Numbered from the stretch's first letter, positions 8,144 through 15,484 are shown. The stretch: 64,000 nucleotides of DNA from an uncultured Streptomyces sp. (GCF_947488945.1 NZ_CANLBS010000008.1:186001-250000); one strand, 5' to 3'. Notes: generated by a model not told the origin, from the sequence alone. Made by a program: numbers and translations.

Positions 8144-8776
8144 TCAGCGCACGCCGCTGGGACGGAACTGGATGCTGATCCTCGGCCCGCAGGGCCGGGC
8201 GGTCTTGGGAACCGCGTGCTCCCACGTGCGCTGGCAGGAACCGCCCATGACGATCAGGTCGCCGTGCCCGAGCGGGTGGCGGACCGTGTCGCCCGCGCCG
8301 TGCAGGGGGCGCAGCAGCAGGTCGCGCGGGGCGCCGACGGAGACGATGGCGACCATGGTGTCCTCGTACGATCCCCGGCCGATCCGGTCGCCGTGCCAGG
8401 CGACGCTGTCGCGGCCGTCGCGGTAGTAGCACAGGCCCGCGGTGGTGAAGGGCTCTCCCAGCTCGCCGGCGTAGTGGGCGGACAGCGCGGCCCTGGCCCC
8501 GGACAGTACCGGGTGGGGCAACGCGTCGCCGGAACGGTAGAAGGAGAGCAGCCTCGGCACCTCGACGGTCCGGTCGTACATCTGCCGCCGCTCGGCACGC
8601 CACGGGACGTCCCCGACCAGCCGTTCGAACACCTCGTCGGCCCCGCTGAGCCAGCCCGGGAGCAGGTCCACCCACGCACCGCTGCCCAGCTCCGTCCGGC
8701 GCAGACCGTCGAGCGGCGCCAGGGCGGGGGTGTCCGCCTGGTCGAAGAGCGAGCTTTGGAGGTGCGTAGTGGACAT
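8144..8776 (-). CDS. AlkB-like 2-oxoglutarate/Fe(II) dioxygenase
   Basis: This 210-aa protein has the AlkB fold signatures: the iron ligands WHGDRIG (H-x-D, about residue 125) and a distal His in RTWEHAVPK, plus the 2-oxoglutarate-binding pattern RISIQFR near the C-terminus. AlkB proteins oxidatively remove alkyl groups from damaged nucleic acid bases. The ATG at 8776 is preceded by GGTGG. It is a single gene; the 270 bases between it and the next gene hold no ORF with support. Nucleic acid substrate preference cannot be read from sequence. Confidence 0.88.
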   Translation of the reverse strand: MSTTHLQSSLFDQADTPALAPLDGLRRTELGSGAWVDLLPGWLSGADEVFERLVGDVPWRAERRQMYDRTVEVPRLLSFYRSGDALPHPVLSGARAALSAHYAGELGEPFTTAGLCYYRDGRDSVAWHGDRIGRGSYEDTMVAIVSVGAPRDLLLRPLHGAGDTVRHPLGHGDLIVMGGSCQRTWEHAVPKTARPCGPRISIQFRPSGVR

Positions 8777-9046
8777 GGTTCCACCGTAACGCAGAAATAG
8801 AACACGTGAGCTATTGCCGCATGGCGCGGCACCCTGGCGAGGCAGACGCACCCGTACCGGCCCGAACCCGAGACCTGCCCCGTCCCGGTCCTGGCTCCGT
8901 CCTCCGCCCCGGCCCAGACGACCCGGCCCCGACGCATCCCGGCCCGCGACATCCCGCCCTCGCTCCCCGTCGAAACGCTCAGCGCCGGACATACTTCCCA
9001 TCGGAGTCCGCATCGTCCTCCCCGAGCATTCCTGAAGGAGCCCTTC

Positions 9047-9472
9047 ATGGCCTTGTCCCGCGAAGAGCGTGAGCAGTTCCTGGCCGAGCCGCACGTCGGT
9101 GCGCTGGCCGTGGACGCGGGACCCGGGCGGGCGCCGCTCACGGTGCCGATCTGGTACCAGTACACGCCCGGCGGCGACCTGTGGATCCTGACCGGGCGCG
9201 CGTCGCGCAAGGCCGTCCTGATCGCGGCGGCAGGCCGGTTCTCCCTGATGGCCGACCGGTTGACGCCGACGATCCGGTACGTCTCGGTCGAAGGCCCGGT
9301 CACCTCGACGGTCCCCGCCACCCGCGAGAAGCTGGTGGAGATCTCCGCGCGCTACCTCCCCGCCGAGAAGGTCGACGCCTACGTCGACTTCGCGTGGGAG
9401 GCGCACGGCGAGCAGGTGGTCATCACGATGCGCCCGGCCCACTGGCTCAGTTCGGACCTCGGCGGAAGCTGA
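9047..9472 (+). CDS. PPOX-class pyridoxamine 5'-phosphate oxidase-like protein
   Basis: This 141-aa split-barrel flavin or deazaflavin-binding protein starts at ATG 9047 with AAGGAG upstream. It has the family order: an N-terminal helix (LSREEREQFLAEPHVGALAV), APLTVPIWYQYTPGGDLWIL, RASRKAVLIAAAGRFSLMAD and YVSVEGPV. The Ile-Trp-Tyr segment and the R-K after LTG are typical of the cofactor site. Relatives bind FMN or F420 and reduce or oxidise small molecules. It is convergent with the histidine kinase gene. Confidence 0.85.
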   Translation: MALSREEREQFLAEPHVGALAVDAGPGRAPLTVPIWYQYTPGGDLWILTGRASRKAVLIAAAGRFSLMADRLTPTIRYVSVEGPVTSTVPATREKLVEISARYLPAEKVDAYVDFAWEAHGEQVVITMRPAHWLSSDLGGS

Positions 9473-9529
9473 TCCTGCGGAGCCCGGCGCACCGCCTTCC
9501 GCGGGCGGGGCGGTACGCCGGACGAGCGG

Positions 9530-11203
9530 TCAGCCGGCCGTGGCCGCGGGAGCGGCGGCGTCGCTCTCCCGGTCCGCGCCGGACGCGTCGTCCGCGGGCA
9601 GGACGCCGGGGAGCGTGAAGACGAACCGGGTGCCGTCCGTGTAGTCGGTGTCCAGGGCGATCGAACCGCCGTGGTGCTCGACGATCTTCTTGCACAGGGC
9701 GAGCCCGATGCCGTTGCCCGCGTAGCTCTCACGGGTGTGCAGCCGCTGGAAGATGACGAAGACCCGGTCCGCGTACTCGGGTGCGATGCCTATGCCGTTG
9801 TCGCTGACCGAGATCTCCCACTGCGGGCGAGGGTCCTCGGTCTCGCTGCCGTCCCGGCCGTCGTGCCGCACCGCGCTCGCCATCCGCCGGGCTTCGACCC
9901 TGATGCGGGGCGGGGTGTCGGCGGCGCGGAACTTGATCGCGTTGGACAGCAGGTTCTGCAGTACGAGACCGAGCTGGGTGGGCTGCCCCTCGACCGTCGG
10001 AAGGCCGTCGTACGCGACCGTGGCGCCGGTCTCCTGGACCGCCAGATCGAGGTCGTCCAGCGTTCGCCGCACCAGGTCGCCGAGGTCCACCGGGCGGTCG
10101 TCGGTGTGCAGCCGGCCGACCCGCGAGAAGGTGAGCAGGTCGTTGATGAGGTTCTGCATCCGGTTGGCGCCGTCGACCGCGAAGGCGATGTACTGCTTGC
10201 CCCGGTCGTCGAGCTGCTCCGCGTAGCGCCGCTCCAGCAACTGGCAGAAGCTGGCGATCTTCCGCAGCGGTTCCTGGAGGTCGTGCGAGGCGACGTAGGC
10301 GAACTGCTCCAGTTCGTCGTTGGACCGGCGCAGTTCGGTGGCCTGCTCGTCGAGCCGCGCGCGGGCGACGTCCTTGAAGTGGAGCTCCTCCGAGAGGCGG
10401 CGGCGCATCGCGTCGACGTCGCCCGCCAGGTCCTGCACGTCGGCCGGGCCGGTGGGGTCGATGGCGTGGGCGAAGTTCCCCGAGGCCACCTTCCGGACGT
10501 CGGCGCGCAGCCGGTCCAGCGGGCGCTGCACGCCGAGCCGCAGGCCGGCGAAGGCCAGGGCCATCAACGCCAGCACCACCCCGCCGATCACCATGAACAC
10601 GGTGTTGCGCATCGTGCGCGCCGCACCGAGGTCGGCCCGTGCCCGGTCGCGTTCGGCCACGATGCCGGCCTGCTGGACGCGCAGCGCCTGGCGTACCGAG
10701 TCGAACTGCTTGCGGCCCTCCTCGGCCCGCTGCCGGGCCAGCGGCATCGGGTCGACGGAAGCGGAGACCGGCCGGGCGACGTACGCGTGCCAGGTCTCGA
10801 CCCGCTCGTTCACCACGGCCAGGTCGGCCTGGGCGTGCGCGTCTCCGGAGATCAGCGGCTTCAGTTCCCCGACGGCCTTGCGCTGCTGGTCCAGACCGTC
10901 GCGGTAGGGGTCCAGGAATTCGATGCGCCCGGTCAGCCCGTACCCGCGCACGCCCGTCTCCTGGTTGACCAGCGCCGCCTCCATGCGTACGGAAGCGATC
11001 AGCGCGGGCGACCAGCGTTCGACGAGCCGCTGGTTGACCGCCGTGGCACGCACCAGCGCCCAGGTCCCGCAGCCGCCGAGCACCACGAGCACGACCAGGG
11101 CGAGGGCCGTGCCGACACCGAGCCAACGGCTGGTGGACCAGCCGTTCCGGGGGGACGACGTGCGCGGCCGTACCGGTCGGACCTCGTCTGCGGTGCTCTG
11201 CAC
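9530..11203 (-). CDS. CHASE3-HAMP sensor histidine kinase
   Basis: This 557-aa membrane kinase has TM1 (about 27-50), an extracytoplasmic CHASE3-like helical sensor (about 55-195), TM2 (201-222), HAMP (222-275), HisKA with His307 in YVASHDLQEPLRKI, and HATPase_c with N (LSNAIKF), G1 (SVSDNGIGI) and G2 (YAGNGIGLALCKK) boxes. The H-box DLQEPLRKI is of the phytochrome-like bacterial class that usually partners single-domain Rcp1-like receivers. Exactly such a receiver is encoded divergently at 11684-12130, so the two probably form a phosphorelay. The signal is unknown. Confidence 0.92.
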   Translation of the reverse strand: MQSTADEVRPVRPRTSSPRNGWSTSRWLGVGTALALVVLVVLGGCGTWALVRATAVNQRLVERWSPALIASVRMEAALVNQETGVRGYGLTGRIEFLDPYRDGLDQQRKAVGELKPLISGDAHAQADLAVVNERVETWHAYVARPVSASVDPMPLARQRAEEGRKQFDSVRQALRVQQAGIVAERDRARADLGAARTMRNTVFMVIGGVVLALMALAFAGLRLGVQRPLDRLRADVRKVASGNFAHAIDPTGPADVQDLAGDVDAMRRRLSEELHFKDVARARLDEQATELRRSNDELEQFAYVASHDLQEPLRKIASFCQLLERRYAEQLDDRGKQYIAFAVDGANRMQNLINDLLTFSRVGRLHTDDRPVDLGDLVRRTLDDLDLAVQETGATVAYDGLPTVEGQPTQLGLVLQNLLSNAIKFRAADTPPRIRVEARRMASAVRHDGRDGSETEDPRPQWEISVSDNGIGIAPEYADRVFVIFQRLHTRESYAGNGIGLALCKKIVEHHGGSIALDTDYTDGTRFVFTLPGVLPADDASGADRESDAAAPAATAG

Positions 11204-11268
11204 GGCGGTGCCTCTCTGCTGCGTGTACTGCCTCCGGCGCGTTCCGGAGCGCCGTCAGACTATCCCTC

Positions 11269-11288
11269 CCGACAACCCAGGTTGTCGG
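11269..11288. promoter_or_regulatory. Perfect inverted repeat over the HTH/RR promoter
   Basis: CCGACAACC and GGTTGTCGG are separated by 2 bases, a perfect 9+9 dyad. The right arm covers the putative -35 box (TTGTCG, 11282-11287) of the plus-strand gene, a repressor-like position. It lies in the 114-base gap between kinase and regulator and could also affect the kinase. Binding by the HTH-like protein next door is inferred. Confidence 0.65.
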
Positions 11289-11311
11289 CGGTCCCCGCTT
11301 CGGTCTACGGT
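11282..11311 (+). promoter_or_regulatory. Putative leaderless promoter for the HTH/RR gene
   Basis: TTGTCG (11282-11287), an 18-base spacer and TACGGT (11306-11311) resemble a housekeeping promoter. The ATG at 11318 follows the -10 box after 6 bases, so transcription would begin at or next to the start codon and the mRNA would be leaderless. This also explains the lack of a ribosome binding site for that ATG. Confidence 0.6.
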
Positions 11312-11317
11312 GCGCAC

Positions 11318-12130
11318 ATGGCAGCGGAGACAGGAGCGCGCACCCACCCCGACGAGCTGGCCGAACACGCACGCCGGGCCGTGGCCGATCTGGCGCGGCA
11401 ACTGGCGCGGATGCCCGCCGCGCCGGCCGGCGAGAGCCTGGCCGACACCGAGGGATGGACCGATCCGCTGGCCTCCCTGCGCGCGCTGTCCTATCTCAGC
11501 CGCGCGGTGGAAGAGTGCGCCGCCGAGGCCGCTCGCGCGGCCGCCGGAGAAGGCGCCGGCTACCCCCAGCTGGGCAGCGCCTGGGGCGTCAGCCGTCAGG
11601 GCGCCCGCAAACGCTGGCCCGGACTGGTCTTCGCGGCCCACCAGCCCACCCGCCCCCTACCCAACGACTCACGGAGTTCGCACATGAACGGGCTTGCCCC
11701 CCGGCGCACCTACACCGTCCTGCTCGTCGAGGACGATGTCGCCGACGCCATGCTCATCGAAGAGGCCCTGATCGAACGCGGCATGGCCCGGGGGATCAAC
11801 CGCGTCGACGACGGGGTGTCCGCCCTGGAGTACCTGCGCGACCCGGCCACGGAACGCCCCGATCTGATCGTGCTCGACCTCAACATGCCGCGCATGAACG
11901 GCCGCGAGCTGCTGACGGTCCTGAAGAACGACGCCGCGCTGGCCAGCATCCCGATCGTCGTCCTGACGACCTCGGCGGCGCCCGACGACATCCAGGACGC
12001 CTACACCCAGCACGCCAACGCCTACGTCACCAAGCCGGTGAACCTGGACGACTTCGTGCAGACGGTGCAGAGCATCGACAGCTTCTTCCTGGAGACCGCC
12101 GTCACGCCTCCGCGACCGACGGAGGACTGA
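11318..12130 (+). CDS. HTH-like protein read in frame into a response regulator
   Basis: The ORF is open for 270 codons without a stop. Residues 1-122 are helical (LAEHARRAVADLARQLARMP) and end in an HTH-like segment (YPQLGSAWGVSRQGARKRWP) seen in small streptomycete DNA-binding proteins. Residues 123-270 are an Rcp1-like receiver. Either this is one fused HTH-receiver protein, or the HTH protein has lost its stop and the receiver is translated separately from ATG 11684, which has its own CGGAG. The ATG at 11318 fits a leaderless start. The gene is divergent from the histidine kinase. Confidence 0.6.
   Translation: MAAETGARTHPDELAEHARRAVADLARQLARMPAAPAGESLADTEGWTDPLASLRALSYLSRAVEECAAEAARAAAGEGAGYPQLGSAWGVSRQGARKRWPGLVFAAHQPTRPLPNDSRSSHMNGLAPRRTYTVLLVEDDVADAMLIEEALIERGMARGINRVDDGVSALEYLRDPATERPDLIVLDLNMPRMNGRELLTVLKNDAALASIPIVVLTTSAAPDDIQDAYTQHANAYVTKPVNLDDFVQTVQSIDSFFLETAVTPPRPTED
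11684..12130 (+). CDS. Rcp1-like single-domain response regulator (internal start)
   Basis: This 148-aa receiver begins MNGLAPRRTYTVLLVEDDVA. The phosphorylation site is the Asp in LIVLDLNMPRMNG; the acidic pair (VEDD), Thr (VLTTS) and Lys (YVTKPVN) complete the receiver site. The loop and length match stand-alone receivers that accept phosphate from phytochrome-like kinases such as the divergent one at 9530-11203. CGGAG lies 7 bases before the ATG, so it can be made on its own even though the frame is open upstream. No output domain follows, so it probably acts by protein contact. Confidence 0.72.
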   Translation: MNGLAPRRTYTVLLVEDDVADAMLIEEALIERGMARGINRVDDGVSALEYLRDPATERPDLIVLDLNMPRMNGRELLTVLKNDAALASIPIVVLTTSAAPDDIQDAYTQHANAYVTKPVNLDDFVQTVQSIDSFFLETAVTPPRPTED

Positions 12131-12150
12131 CCCCACCCGACCGCCGACCG

Positions 12151-12194
12151 GTCCGGTGCCCGCGCCCCGCCCGTGCGGGGCGCGCGCACCGGAC
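12151..12194. terminator. Terminator between converging genes
   Basis: A compound hairpin has outer arms GTCCGGTGC (12151-12159) and its complement (12186-12194), and an inner CGCCCCGC/GCGGGGCG stem. It lies 21 bases after the receiver gene and 74 bases from the NlpC/P60 stop on the other strand, so it can serve both. Confidence 0.7.
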
Positions 12195-12267
12195 CGTCGT
12201 GCGTCCGGAGCCGGTCCGCGTGCCGCCCCGGGGCCGTGGCTCCGGGGCGGCCGCGCGACCGGCGCGG

Positions 12268-13293
12268 TCAGATGCGTACCGCGGCCTGGTAGCTGCCGAC
12301 GGTGTTCATGGACTCGTAGCGCACGTACGCGCCGGGATAGGGGGCGTGCAGCACGGTGTTGTTGCCCGCGTACAGGCCGACGTGCGAGGTGTTGCTGAAG
12401 AAGACCAGGTCTCCGGGCTTCAGGGCACCGCGCGCGATGCTCGCGCCCTGGTTGATCTGGGTGTACGTGGTGCGGGTGATGTCGACTCCGGCCTGGGCGT
12501 AGGCCCACTGGGTCAGTCCGGAGCAGTCGAACGAGTTGGGGCCGGTCGCCGCCCGCACGTAGGGCTTGCCCACCCGCGTGTCGGCTGCGGCCAGGGCGGA
12601 GGCGCCGAGGGAGGAGGCCGGGACCTCGTTGCCGAGTTCGACCCGGTCCCCGGCGGCGCGGCTGGCGCGCTGCTCCTCCTGGGCCATCCGGGTCCGCTCG
12701 GCGGCGGTGAGGGTGTTCAGGAGCGACTGCGCGTCGGCGAGCTTGCTCTGGAACTTCTTCTTGTTCTTGCCGAGCGCCTCACGGACCTCGGCGAGTTGCG
12801 CGAGCTTGCCCTGCGCCTCCTTGCGCTCCTGTGTCAGGGTGCGCTGCTTGGCCTGGATCTTCTGCAGCGACTCGGCCTGCTTGGCGGTCAACTGGTCGAG
12901 TGCGGACGCCTGTTCGAGGAAGCTGTCCGGGTCGGACGCGAGGAACAGTTGCAGGGACGGGTCCATGCCGCCGCTGCGGTACTGGGCGGTGGCGATCGAA
13001 CCCAGCTCGTCCCGGAGGGTGTTGAGGTCGGCCTGCTCGCGGGCGACCTTGTCCTGGAGCGCGTCGACCTGCTTCTTCAGCTTGTCCTGCTGCTCCTTGG
13101 CCCCGTTGTACTTCTCGGTGGCCTCTTCCGCCTCGTGGTAGAGCTTGTCGACCTTCGCCTTGACCTCGCTCTTCGTCGGCTTCGGGTCGGCGTGCGCGGC
13201 CTGGGAGGACAGGGCCACGGCTGCGGCGGCGGTCGCGGTGAGCACGGTCACGCGGGTGCGGCCCGGCTGTCTGGGGCGGCGGTGGGAGGCCAC
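12268..13293 (-). CDS. Secreted NlpC/P60 peptidoglycan endopeptidase
   Basis: This 341-aa secreted wall hydrolase has a signal peptide (VTVLTATAAAAVALSSQAAH, cleavage near ADP), a long coiled coil (about residues 40-215, rich in Lys/Glu/Gln) and a C-terminal NlpC/P60 domain with Cys in SFDCSGLTQWAY, His in TSHVGLY and a third polar residue in VLHAPYPG. The arrangement matches RipA/CwlO-type D,L-endopeptidases, in which the coiled coil controls access. The GTG at 13293 has AAGGAG 9 bases upstream and opens the signal peptide cleanly. A structured leader and a promoter with GGTCAC repeats lie upstream. Confidence 0.92.
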   Translation of the reverse strand: MASHRRPRQPGRTRVTVLTATAAAAVALSSQAAHADPKPTKSEVKAKVDKLYHEAEEATEKYNGAKEQQDKLKKQVDALQDKVAREQADLNTLRDELGSIATAQYRSGGMDPSLQLFLASDPDSFLEQASALDQLTAKQAESLQKIQAKQRTLTQERKEAQGKLAQLAEVREALGKNKKKFQSKLADAQSLLNTLTAAERTRMAQEEQRASRAAGDRVELGNEVPASSLGASALAAADTRVGKPYVRAATGPNSFDCSGLTQWAYAQAGVDITRTTYTQINQGASIARGALKPGDLVFFSNTSHVGLYAGNNTVLHAPYPGAYVRYESMNTVGSYQAAVRI

Positions 13294-13430
13294 GGAGGCG
13301 AACTCCTTCTTGCTGACGCCGCCAACCGGCAGCGTGGAGGGCTGAGTTCCCCGGTCTCCCGGGGGCGCCACGAACGTGACGGCACCTTCGCCGTCACCCC
13401 GAACGGGCGACCTGTCGTGCGAAGGTTCGA
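13294..13430 (-). ncRNA. Structured 5' leader of the NlpC/P60 gene
   Basis: Between the putative promoter and the start codon there are about 135 bases with successive stable hairpins. One is an 8-bp stem GTGACGGC/GCCGTCAC. The next is CCCCGG-GAGA-CCGGGG with a GNRA loop, and a GCCG/CGGC stem lies before the ribosome binding site. The conserved ydaO landmarks seen upstream of the M23 gene are missing apart from a CCGGGGAAC string, so I do not call it a c-di-AMP riboswitch. A regulatory role is inferred. Confidence 0.5.
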
Positions 13431-13436
13431 AGCCTG

Positions 13437-13466
13437 ACCCTAGTGACCATCCTGTGACCAATTCAA
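13437..13466 (-). promoter_or_regulatory. NlpC promoter with MtrA-like direct repeats
   Basis: On the minus strand TTGAAT (13466-13461), an 18-base spacer and TAGGGT (13442-13437) form a housekeeping-type promoter. The spacer holds GGTCACAGGAT followed by GGTCAC, a direct repeat with an 11-base period, which matches the GTCAC-type repeats bound by MtrA upstream of actinobacterial wall-hydrolase genes. A regulator bound here would block polymerase. Promoter and repeats are seen; MtrA binding is inferred. Confidence 0.55.
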
Positions 13467-13739
13467 TCCGGGACGGACGAATGTCGACACACAACGCGCA
13501 TGGTGCGCTCACGATTCACCATCTGTAGATGGCTTACTGACCAGGCGTGACGCGGCGACGGACCCCTCCCGCGCGCGTACGGGCCGGCGGCTACGGCCGC
13601 CGTCACGCGTCCGCGCCCGGGACGGACCGGCTCGAACGGCCGCCCGCGTCTACGGTCCGGCCGGACCGCACCCGCACCCGTCCTCGCCGCCACCCCCGCG
13701 TAAGATCGCAGGTCCACGCCCGAGGAGGGTGTCCGCCCG

Positions 13740-14420
13740 ATGACCACCGCCGTCCCCCCGGCCCGCACCGCCGGGGGCCCGTTCGCCGTCCGGCGCCTCA
13801 CCCGCGCCGAGGACGGTGAGACGCTGCACGGACTGCTGTGGCACGCGGGCCCCGGCTGGAGAATGATCAGCTCCGCCGTGCTCGGCGGCGGCATCGGGGA
13901 GCGTTCCTGGGTCCTCAACGCCCAGGTCTCGCACGGCTACCGGCGTACCGACCCGGAGGCCCACCTCGCCGACCTGGCCCGGGACGCCGGTGTGCGAGGG
14001 CCGGGGGTGGGCCTGATGACGGCCGCCGACGTCCGCACGTTCGGCCGGGCCCACGACGACGGCGTGGACGCGGTGGTCACGGCGGGACTCGGCGTACGGG
14101 GGTGGGCCGCCTCGGCGGCCGGGGGCAGCGCCACGACGCCCGCACCGGGGACGGTCAACATCGTCGTCGCGGTTCCGGCGGCGCTCACCGACGCAGCGCT
14201 GGTCAACGCGGTGGCCACCGCCACCGAGGCGAAGGTGCAGGCGCTGCTCGACGCCGGGTACGACTGCTCCGGCACCCCCACCGACGCGGTGTGCGTCGCC
14301 GCCCGTGTCCCGCGTCCGGGCGACGAGGTCCACGCCTTCGCCGGCCCCCGCTCCATATGGGGCGCGCGGGCCGCCCGCGCCGTGCACCGGGCCGTACGCG
14401 CCGCCGCTCCGGGGCCCTGA
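13740..14420 (+). CDS. cbiZ: Adenosylcobinamide amidohydrolase (CbiZ family)
   Basis: This 226-aa protein matches CbiZ, which removes the aminopropanol from adenosylcobinamide to give adenosylcobyric acid during cobamide salvage. Supporting segments are RMISSAVLGGGIGERSWVLN, the internal VGLMTAADVRTF, GTVNIVVAVPAALTDAALVN and PTDAVCVAAR, in the family order. The start is ATG 13740 with GAGGAGG upstream. No other cobamide genes are nearby and no cobalamin riboswitch is visible, so it is an isolated salvage gene. A terminator hairpin follows 6 bases after the stop. Confidence 0.85.
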   Translation: MTTAVPPARTAGGPFAVRRLTRAEDGETLHGLLWHAGPGWRMISSAVLGGGIGERSWVLNAQVSHGYRRTDPEAHLADLARDAGVRGPGVGLMTAADVRTFGRAHDDGVDAVVTAGLGVRGWAASAAGGSATTPAPGTVNIVVAVPAALTDAALVNAVATATEAKVQALLDAGYDCSGTPTDAVCVAARVPRPGDEVHAFAGPRSIWGARAARAVHRAVRAAAPGP

Positions 14421-14425
14421 CACGG

Positions 14426-14445
14426 GCGGGCGCCACAGCGCCCGC
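14426..14445 (+). terminator. cbiZ terminator hairpin
   Basis: A perfect 8-bp stem GCGGGCGC-CACA-GCGCCCGC starts 6 bases after the cbiZ stop. A second small hairpin, GTGGCG/CGCCAC, follows at 14476-14493. Confidence 0.7.
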
Positions 14446-14493
14446 AGGCTCCCGGATGGGCGGGGGTGAGGTCGCGTGGCGAGATTCCGCCAC

Positions 14494-14807
14494 CGAGGCG
14501 CGCCTTACTGGACGGACTCGGTGGACGCCCGACCGGCGCCACCGGTCCGGTCCGCCGACTCCTGGCCGTCGGCTCCTGGCCGTCGGGAGAACGGCCATCG
14601 CGCGGGGGCTGCCCGGGAAGGCCGTGACTGCCGGGCACCACCACCGGGCACGGCCCGCGGAAGGCCCCTGACGCCCTGCCAAAGGGGGCAAACCTCCGGT
14701 GACCCGCATGCACGTGCGGGAGGTCGGGCACCAGTGGGAGGGTGCGACGGGGACAAACATCCCGTCGCGTGGGAATCCGTCTCTTTCAGCCCAGGAGTGT
14801 CCCTCCC
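14494..14807 (+). other. Unidentified structured leader upstream of flavoprotein gene
   Basis: About 310 bases without a convincing ORF precede the reductase gene. Near the gene there is a CCCGCA/TGCGGG hairpin inside CCTCC/GGAGG arms (about 14691-14730) and then a CGACGGG/CCCGTCG hairpin with loop GACAAACAT. The string GGGGGCAAACCTCCGG recalls fragments of known riboswitches, but no class I know fits throughout. It could be an ordinary 5' UTR. Confidence 0.35.
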
Positions 14808-15407
14808 ATGCGTGTTCTCTCTCTCGTCTGCTCGCTCTCCCCGTCGCCCGCACGGTCCAGCAGCCACCTTCTCGCCGACCAGGTGACGAAGGAGTTCGAC
14901 CGGCTCGGGGTGCCGGGCGACGTGGTCCGTGTCGCCGACCACGACGTACGGCCGGGGGTGGAGACCGACATGGGCGACGGCGACGCCTGGCCCGCCTTGC
15001 GGGAGAAGGTCCTCGCCGCGGACATCCTGATCCTCGCCACCCCCATCTGGCTCGGCCACCCGTCCAGCATCTGCCAGCGCGTGCTGGAACGCCTGGACGC
15101 GGAGCTGAGCGAGAGCGACGACGAAGGCCGGCTCCTCACCTACGGCAAGGTCGCCGGTGTCGCGGTCGTCGGCAACGAGGACGGAGCGCACAAGGTCAGC
15201 GCCGACCTGTTCCAGGCGCTCAACGACGTCGGGTTCTCACTGGCGCCCGGAGCCGTCACCTACTGGGTCGGAACGGCGATGGAGGGGACCGACTACCAGG
15301 ACCTCGACGAGACCCCCGAGTCCGTGGCCTCCACCACGCGCACCCTCGCGGTCAACGCCCTGCACCTCGCCCGCCGGCTCGCCGCAGACCCCTACCCCGC
15401 TTCGTAG
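14808..15407 (+). CDS. Flavodoxin / NADPH-dependent FMN reductase family protein
   Basis: This 199-aa cytosolic flavoprotein has the flavodoxin-like beta-alpha fold: MRVLSLVCSLSPSPARSSSH (phosphate loop with multiple Ser), AADILILATPIWLGHPSSIC (the TPIW loop that contacts the isoalloxazine ring) and GVAVVGNEDGAHKVSADLFQ. It probably reduces quinones or other small acceptors with FMN. The ATG at 14808 has AGGAG 10 bases upstream; longer in-frame starts lack one. The gene stands alone between terminators and has an unusually structured leader. Confidence 0.85.
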   Translation: MRVLSLVCSLSPSPARSSSHLLADQVTKEFDRLGVPGDVVRVADHDVRPGVETDMGDGDAWPALREKVLAADILILATPIWLGHPSSICQRVLERLDAELSESDDEGRLLTYGKVAGVAVVGNEDGAHKVSADLFQALNDVGFSLAPGAVTYWVGTAMEGTDYQDLDETPESVASTTRTLAVNALHLARRLAADPYPAS

Positions 15408-15452
15408 CGAAATCGACGCACGCAGCCGCCCGGAATCCGGCACGGCATCGGC

Positions 15453-15484
15453 GGGGCGGTCCGCGTGGGCACGCGGACCGCCCC
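15453..15484. terminator. Bidirectional terminator
   Basis: A perfect 13-bp stem (GGGGCGGTCCGCG with its complement) and a 6-base loop lie between the converging reductase gene and the small acidic protein gene, 45 bases after the former's stop. Confidence 0.8.

Noticed and set aside
5217..8426. 1069-codon plus-strand open frame
   Set aside because: It lies opposite five well-supported minus-strand genes, has low-complexity composition and shadow codon use, as expected in DNA of this GC content.
13294..13430. ydaO c-di-AMP riboswitch before the NlpC/P60 gene
   Set aside because: Unlike the M23 leader, it lacks the GGGGTGAAG block, the CCCGACAGCTCACC block and the closing P1 helix; it is reported only as a structured leader.
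14494..14807. Cobalamin or c-di-GMP riboswitch next to cbiZ
   Set aside because: Individual strings recall parts of known aptamers, but the conserved blocks are not present in the right order, and the leader belongs to the downstream flavoprotein gene rather than cbiZ.
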